Assembly: GCA_008692225.1 (NCBI GenBank)
Contig: VICG01000012.1
Location: forward strand, 1,302,001 to 1,366,000
Source of the DNA: Monilinia fructicola
Lineage: Eukaryota; Ascomycota; Leotiomycetes; Helotiales; Sclerotiniaceae
Reading direction: 5' to 3'
DNA: 64,000 nucleotides
Below, in pieces: positions 59,101-64,000 of the stretch. Position 1 is the first letter of the stretch. Every line of letters begins with the position of its first letter. Below the pieces are notes generated by a model. It saw only the letters and a list, made by a program, of their open reading frames with translations, was not told the DNA's origin and searched no databases. Both the position numbers and the translations under genes were made by a program.

Positions 59101-60240
59101 AACACTGGCCATATCTTCCCATTGCTCCCCATCTGGTCGAGCTATGTGTCCAATTCGCTTCCAAGCAGATTCCGTATCCGCACTTTCAAGTTGTAGATGA
59201 GAACGCATTATTTTTATGCCATGCTCATTGCTCCATGCAACATATCTTCCTGATAAAGACCATTTAATGGTATTGATTGTGCCTTCTCCGGAGTGCAATA
59301 CAGTATCCTTCCCAGCATGTGTCCCCAAGCCAATGGTTCCTAGCCAACCACTAGCAGTTGCAGCTGCACTTCCAGTAGTAGTAGAAGTTGAGCTAGTCCC
59401 TGCCTTGCCGCCAACAGTGAGCACAAGATTGCCTGCCAGCCCTCCTGATATATATGTACGATCATTTTTGTAATCCGGTGACAAACTAACAGCTTGGACA
59501 GGCCTTGCAAAATCTCTCAGCTGCACATCTTTTACATCAATAAGTGATGCTATACAGACTTTGCCATCGACGGAAGATGTTCCAATGTATATTGCGTTCG
59601 AAGGAGATTTCGGCACTGTCGGGCCTCCAGGACTTCGAGCTGTATTCGTGGACGCCTGTGATGTCATTGATGGCGCTCTTTGGGGCGTATTTGGGGCATC
59701 TGGATGCACTCGCGATGTAAACCTTTGCACAGCTTCAGGGGCTGCTGTAGGCAACGGAGGGGGGAAGGGGGATATCGAAATGCTCGTAATCGAAGCTGAG
59801 TGGGCATGGTAGGTTCGAATCGATTTGAACGAAGGCAGTGATAATACATGCTGCACAGAGTATTAGCAGGGCATTCTCAGGAAATGGGGACAATCGACGA
59901 CATACAATATTCCCGTTGTGTGTACCAACAAACTATAAAACAATTAGCCAGAGAAAATCAATCAACTGGGGTAGAGACTCACCATCTTGTCGCCAGCAAC
60001 AAGGAAAGTACTTGTAGCATCTCCATTTCTATACACTGGACCAAGATGGCTTGTCATTCGAGCATATTTCAGCTTGGGCTCCTCCTCCTCCTCCTCCTCG
60101 TCCTCCTCATCCTCCTCTTCCTCCTCTGATTCAGTTTCGACGGTGGTATCGTCATCTCCCGTCTCAGTTTCACCTCCTTGACTGGACTCAACATTATCCA
60201 GATTTTTGGTGTCGCCTTGTTCTTCTGACCCTTCAGCCAT
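56198..60240 (-). CDS. VPS41: HOPS complex subunit VPS41
   Basis: Effector subunit of the HOPS tethering complex that drives fusion at the vacuole and binds Rab7/Ypt7. Exons on the minus strand are 59983-60240, 59906-59932, 58847-59850, 57069-58794 and 56198-57019, giving 1278 residues with all phases intact. The N-terminus is a long acidic run followed by EPKLKYARMTSHLGPVYRNG. The beta-propeller continues VGTHNGNIHVLSLPSFKSIR, whose middle is encoded by a 27-base microexon. A clathrin-heavy-chain-type helical repeat region follows (FYTFEKATLECENHSYIPEL, LYLIIDRLADVSQAISFAK). The C-terminus is a RING-like zinc domain (HCISCKSAFYEGE, FACGHVWH, GGCPVCKEKRDD). No frame breaks in 3.8 kb of coding sequence. 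Confidence 0.96.
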
Positions 60241-60442
60241 GACGGCAGACTCTCACGATCACATCTGCTGTTGTTCTCAAGGATGTGCAGGGGTAGCTAC
60301 ACCGACGACGTCAATGTCACTGAAGTTTGGAGAAGCTTAAGATAGCCGAGTTCTAGGCTTTCGGCAGTAAATTTATTTTTTTGTAAACCCAAGCATCTGA
60401 TTCAAATCCCCGCAATCATGGACAATTTTCTATGTAATTCAT
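60241..60442. promoter_or_regulatory. Compact divergent promoter VPS41 / RMD1-like
   Basis: Only about 200 bases separate the start codons. The segment GACGACGTCAATGTCAC (about 60305-60320) holds a CRE-like ACGTCA half-site. Confidence 0.4.
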
Positions 60443-61766
60443 ATGGTATGCCTAGCAAGGTCTACAGTCGTCATGAAGTCTTTTTATCGATCATTCTCTT
60501 CTGTCGTAGTTAGACGGCCAGTCGGTGAAAATAATTCACGGTTTCCTTATCGATGTTTGCACGCTTCAGCACCAACACCACATCCTAGAAACCGAAATTT
60601 CTTCTCTTCCAATGCCACCCTCCAACAAGACATCGCATCTTCCAATGATGGCCCGACGACCGAGTTAAAGCCAGTTCAGAAAAGAAAGCCTTTACGATCG
60701 CCAGCTGGGAAGACAAGTTTAAGGAGGGTAGCAGTCGAGGCTCAAAGATCCAGGCAGAACATAACTCGACCTGCAGCCACATCCGAAAATGTTGAAGGCA
60801 CCAATAGAGTCATTGCTATCTCCGTGGCAGATCACTTTGACATGGAAGCTGTAGCCAGAATTTTGAGATCGCATGGATTTTCAATTGATCCCGACGGAAC
60901 AGGCTTCGAAAGTGACGAGGTTATACATACTCGAGGGGTCAACAATGGAGATATATTTGTGTTTCCTTCGGGCTCACTTGTGGCATGGTCTTTACCTGAG
61001 GATGTAGTTACAGACTTAGCAACCAAAAACTCTATTACCAGCCGCTATCGATTCACATGTGGGCGATGTTGAGATAGAAGATCTGGAATGCGAGGAAGAC
61101 CCCAAGAGGGAGAATAGTAGTATAAGAGGAGATATCATTGTGCTAGGAACTAAGGACTCCCCAAGTGAGGGGCGCCTAAGGTAAACTCCAGTCATGTTTT
61201 TCACTTGAATTATGAACGTTGACATTGGCCATAGTTCACGAGTCGACACAACTCTCGCGAAAATCGCATTCTCCTCGGGCCTGGCTCGATCAACAAAACT
61301 TGCGGTCCTCGAGACTATGTTGTCAAAGTACTTCGAATCTACTAAAGCTATCCCGACGCTGCTTTCACGAGGCTCAAGATTACCTTTCAATCGACAATTT
61401 ATGTTACAAAAGACTGGAGAGTTACTTGATTTACGAGCGCGGCTGAACCACTATTCTGAGCTTACAGATTCACTCCCAGATTTGTTTTGGGATAGCCGAC
61501 ATGAATTAGGCCTGGAGGGGTATTACGATCAGGTAGGAAGGGCTCTTGATGTTGGTGTACGGATCAAGACTTTGAATCAGAAGATGGATTACGCCCAGGA
61601 AATTGCAACAATTCTTCGGGAGACGATGAGTGAGAAACATAGCATTCATCTAGAGTGGATCATTATTGTCCTTATCGCTGTAGAAGTAGGTTTTGAACTT
61701 CGAAGATTATGGAAGGAACGAAGTGAACGACTTGAGAAAGAAATAGTGAAGGGGAATGGAACATGA
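60443..61766 (+). CDS. DUF155 (RMD1/RMND1-type) mitochondrial protein, frame-broken
   Basis: Member of the RMND1/Rmd1/Rmd8 family; mitochondrial members (human RMND1, yeast Mrx10) support mitochondrial translation. The start is MVCLARSTVVMKSF or the inner MKSFYRSFSSVVVRR at 60473; both give a basic presequence. The DUF155 domain begins VIAISVADHFDMEAVARIL. It includes VDTTLAKIAFSSGLARSTKL, YFESTKAIPTLLSRGSRLPF and LPDLFWDSRHELGLEGYYDQ, and ends with a membrane segment IIIVLIAVEVGFELRRLW. A GT-AG intron (61181-61234) joins in phase. One +1 break lies in the AAAAA run at 61025-61029. The first frame goes on to a stop at 61072, while the next reads LLPAAIDSHVGDVEIEDLE, the family-typical continuation. 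Corrected length is about 422 residues. Confidence 0.88.
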
Positions 61767-64000
61767 AATGGACTCCTGCGTTATTTCTTTTTCTCAAACA
61801 ACTCTTCTCAACATTTCAAAAGATACCCCACTCAATATTCGAGAGCAAGAGATCGTTGCACTTCTAGTACAAATAAGCTAGAACATTCCTCTGAATGCTG
61901 ACCTACCCTGAGATATACTTGATGCTGGATCATCAAATTTGAATTTTTCTCATACTTGTTGAGGCTGTGGAATCAACGTTGCTGATATGTCAAGTTGTTT
62001 AAATGTCAAGTGAACTTACCTACGGATGGCCGCACAGCCCGGAAAAGTCTGGGGTCACTGGTATCGGCGAGTACTATATCAAATAATATACTCTGGCAAT
62101 CTTTCCTAAAAGTTTCAGGAAATGAATGCAATGCCACTCTGCACTGCTGTTGATCCGTGGCTGATATGGAATGGGGTGGAGGACCATAGCCTAGCTGATA
62201 TATTTGGGGAGTTGGAAATTTACTTCCTTTAGTAGGATATCTTCGGCGTTCGAAGCAACATAAATCTGCATATATATATATGCATTGAGTAACTGACATC
62301 CGTATGAAAAAAGCAAAGGTAAACTGGTGGGGATCTGAGAAAGCAAGCAATCAGAACATTTCAAATAAAACGAGATTTTGTTGTTGTACTTCTAGGTTTA
62401 TCTGTCTACCATCCATACTTGATATATTGCCTATGGGCAGACCAAGAAGTCTGTTAAATATCGGTTTGCATCGTTCCTTAACCGATACAAAATGATTACA
62501 CATATTTGGTAACCATTTTGCCAAACCTCTACCACCACTAGGGAGGTACATTTGTACCAAGTCTGGACCCCCTTGAAATTGCTCAATTAGCCACTTCAAC
62601 GACCAAAGCATACCAAACGACACCGGAGCACCGGCTATTATCCTCAAAAACACGGCAAGAAGAAGGCCGTTTCGAACAAGCAGTCGAAACTATCCATAAT
62701 ACATGGAACCCCACATGCGTAGACGCTTCTTATGAAACGGAGTACCATAACGACTCGTAAAGAATGGTGAAGATATACCGACCTCTCGACAGATTACCAG
62801 ATCAAATCGGATCAGACTGTTGGAGCACATACCGCAGTTAGAATCAACAAACAGTGACAATTTACCCTAATTCAGATTAGTTGTTAAGTCAATCAGCGTG
62901 AGTTTTGAACACTCCGCGTTGTCATATATATGGGGGAGCGAAAAAAGTATCCGAGGAAATCTAGCTTAACGGCATCAGGTCAAGGTGTCACCAAACACAG
63001 CGAAGGCATTGCAGCATATAGTCCCAATACCCATACATTACCTGTGGAACGCTTTTTGCATGGAGACATGTCTGAACGAAGTTATCAATCCTTCAATCTT
63101 AGAGTATGGATACTTCGTCTGGTTTGAGCACGAGCTGCTAGCGTCTTATGTAACATCACATCGTTATCATTGCGCGTCTTAAATAATGGTATGAATGACC
63201 TCTTCATGTTCACAATATACATACATGACTTGCCACCGCCACCGCCACACCAGCCTCTCATCCTTCATCACGACATCATTCTGCATCGTAAACTTACCCA
63301 GTCAAAGCAATTGCGTCGTCTGGTTTACCTCTCGCAGGGAACCATCATCTAAGGTCAAAATTCTGTCACACTTGATGGAGATCCCCAGCCTTCCCGATTG
63401 CTCTGCATCAACTTACAAAAGTAGTACCAAGTCGAACCATCTTCACCCGTCTCACCCTAGCTGTCTGTCACGGGGTGGAGCAGCTCTACTTCCACGGGAT
63501 CCGTTTGTCGCTCCATCAATCCTGAAATGTAACCAATGCAACCCTGTATGACAGATCTTGAAAGTTCAACCTATTCTGACATTATCAACGAACGCAGCTT
63601 ATCAATAAATACAAAAGTAGTTGCCTTATCGGATTTCGCACAAAACTAAATCATCGAGTTGAGAATTTGCTACCTCGAGGCTGAACAGTCAGCATTGTCA
63701 AAGAAGTATCTACGCGGCGCTTCTATGCGCGCTATCGCAATGGTATACCTTGATAGGAAATTGCGGTACTATTGAAGAACAATCGACCGTCATTGCTGAC
63801 ATTCAAAAATCTAGGGCTGAAAATCGGATTCGGATTCGCATTCACGGAAATCTGGACGTCCTTATCATCTTAAAACCGGTAGATGTTCGCAAGATGCGAA
63901 AGTTTGCTATTATATTTTATCTGCGTATTTGACACGGCATAGCTCTTGTAATTTAATGTCAAGGAATCAACTCAGAGCTCCTACTGGGCTAATCCGTTCA
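61767..64000. other. Terminal region without firm genes
   Basis: No confident gene. Two adjoining minus-strand frames (62006-62350 and 62351-62692) have some protein-like composition and are described separately. The remainder, to the window edge, shows only short open frames. Confidence 0.5.
62006..62692 (-). pseudogene. Possible unrecognised gene or relic
   Basis: The upstream frame runs from an AG at 62693-62694 (FRLLVRNGLLLAVFLRIIAG, APVSFGMLWSLKWLIEQF) to LVLFEMF at 62351. It has a hydrophobic N-terminal stretch and Gly/Pro-containing loops. A second frame (62006-62350) reads YPTKGSKFPTPQIYQLGYG and CRVALHSFPETFRKDCQSI. I cannot name a family or find a consistent splice joining them. 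They could be a decayed gene or chance frames. Confidence 0.25.

Overview
The window looks like a chromosome segment of a filamentous ascomycete, most likely a leotiomycete close to Botrytis/Sclerotinia. The grounds are short GT-AG introns (about 45-75 bases, several with CTAAC-type branch sites), long AT-rich gene-poor stretches full of microsatellites, and typical Pezizomycotina proteins such as FKS1, OTU1, VPS41 and an RSC1/2-like protein. The genus is inferred from overall impression and was not tested.

Layout. 1-4.2 kb is repeat-rich upstream DNA. FKS1, the 1,3-beta-glucan synthase catalytic subunit, runs 4168-9926 (+), followed by LCB1 of serine palmitoyltransferase at 10975-12776 (+). 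A 5.6 kb microsatellite island comes next. A secreted GH17 glucanase lies at 18414-19878 (+), RPS20 at 21424-21972 (-), a CUE3/ASCC2-like ribosome-quality-control protein at 22740-24799 (+), OTU1 at 25229-26456 (-), and an RSC1/RSC2-like chromatin remodeller at 26955-29763 (+). Then come COG3 (31128-33835, -), an FMP25-like RCC1 protein (34139-35911, +), a Pro/Gln-rich nuclear-type protein (37062-39883, -), a mitochondrial-type helical protein (41012-43847, +) and a DAPEV-repeat protein (45381-46793, -). A 7 kb gene-poor stretch holds two coding relics and a small terminal-inverted-repeat element. The last genes are an alpha/beta hydrolase (53937-55788, +), VPS41 (56198-60240, -) and an RMD1/RMND1-type DUF155 protein (60443-61766, +). 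The final 2.2 kb has only weak ORFs.

The most striking feature is the number of single-base frame breaks, about 19 over nine loci and mostly +1 in short homopolymers. Other genes of similar or larger size are intact. In nearly every case the downstream frame continues the expected protein. Base-calling or consensus error is the leading explanation; real decay is the alternative for a few loci.

Theme. FKS1, GH17 and LCB1 all act on cell wall or plasma membrane biogenesis, and COG3 and VPS41 act in vesicle and vacuole traffic. These are housekeeping genes with no sign of an operon or biosynthetic cluster. I did not find a convincing new multi-gene system. The best leads are the short TIR element, the dispersed palindromic 10-mer in gene-poor DNA, the degenerate minisatellite at 30.2-30.5 kb, and the coding relic at 47.4 kb.
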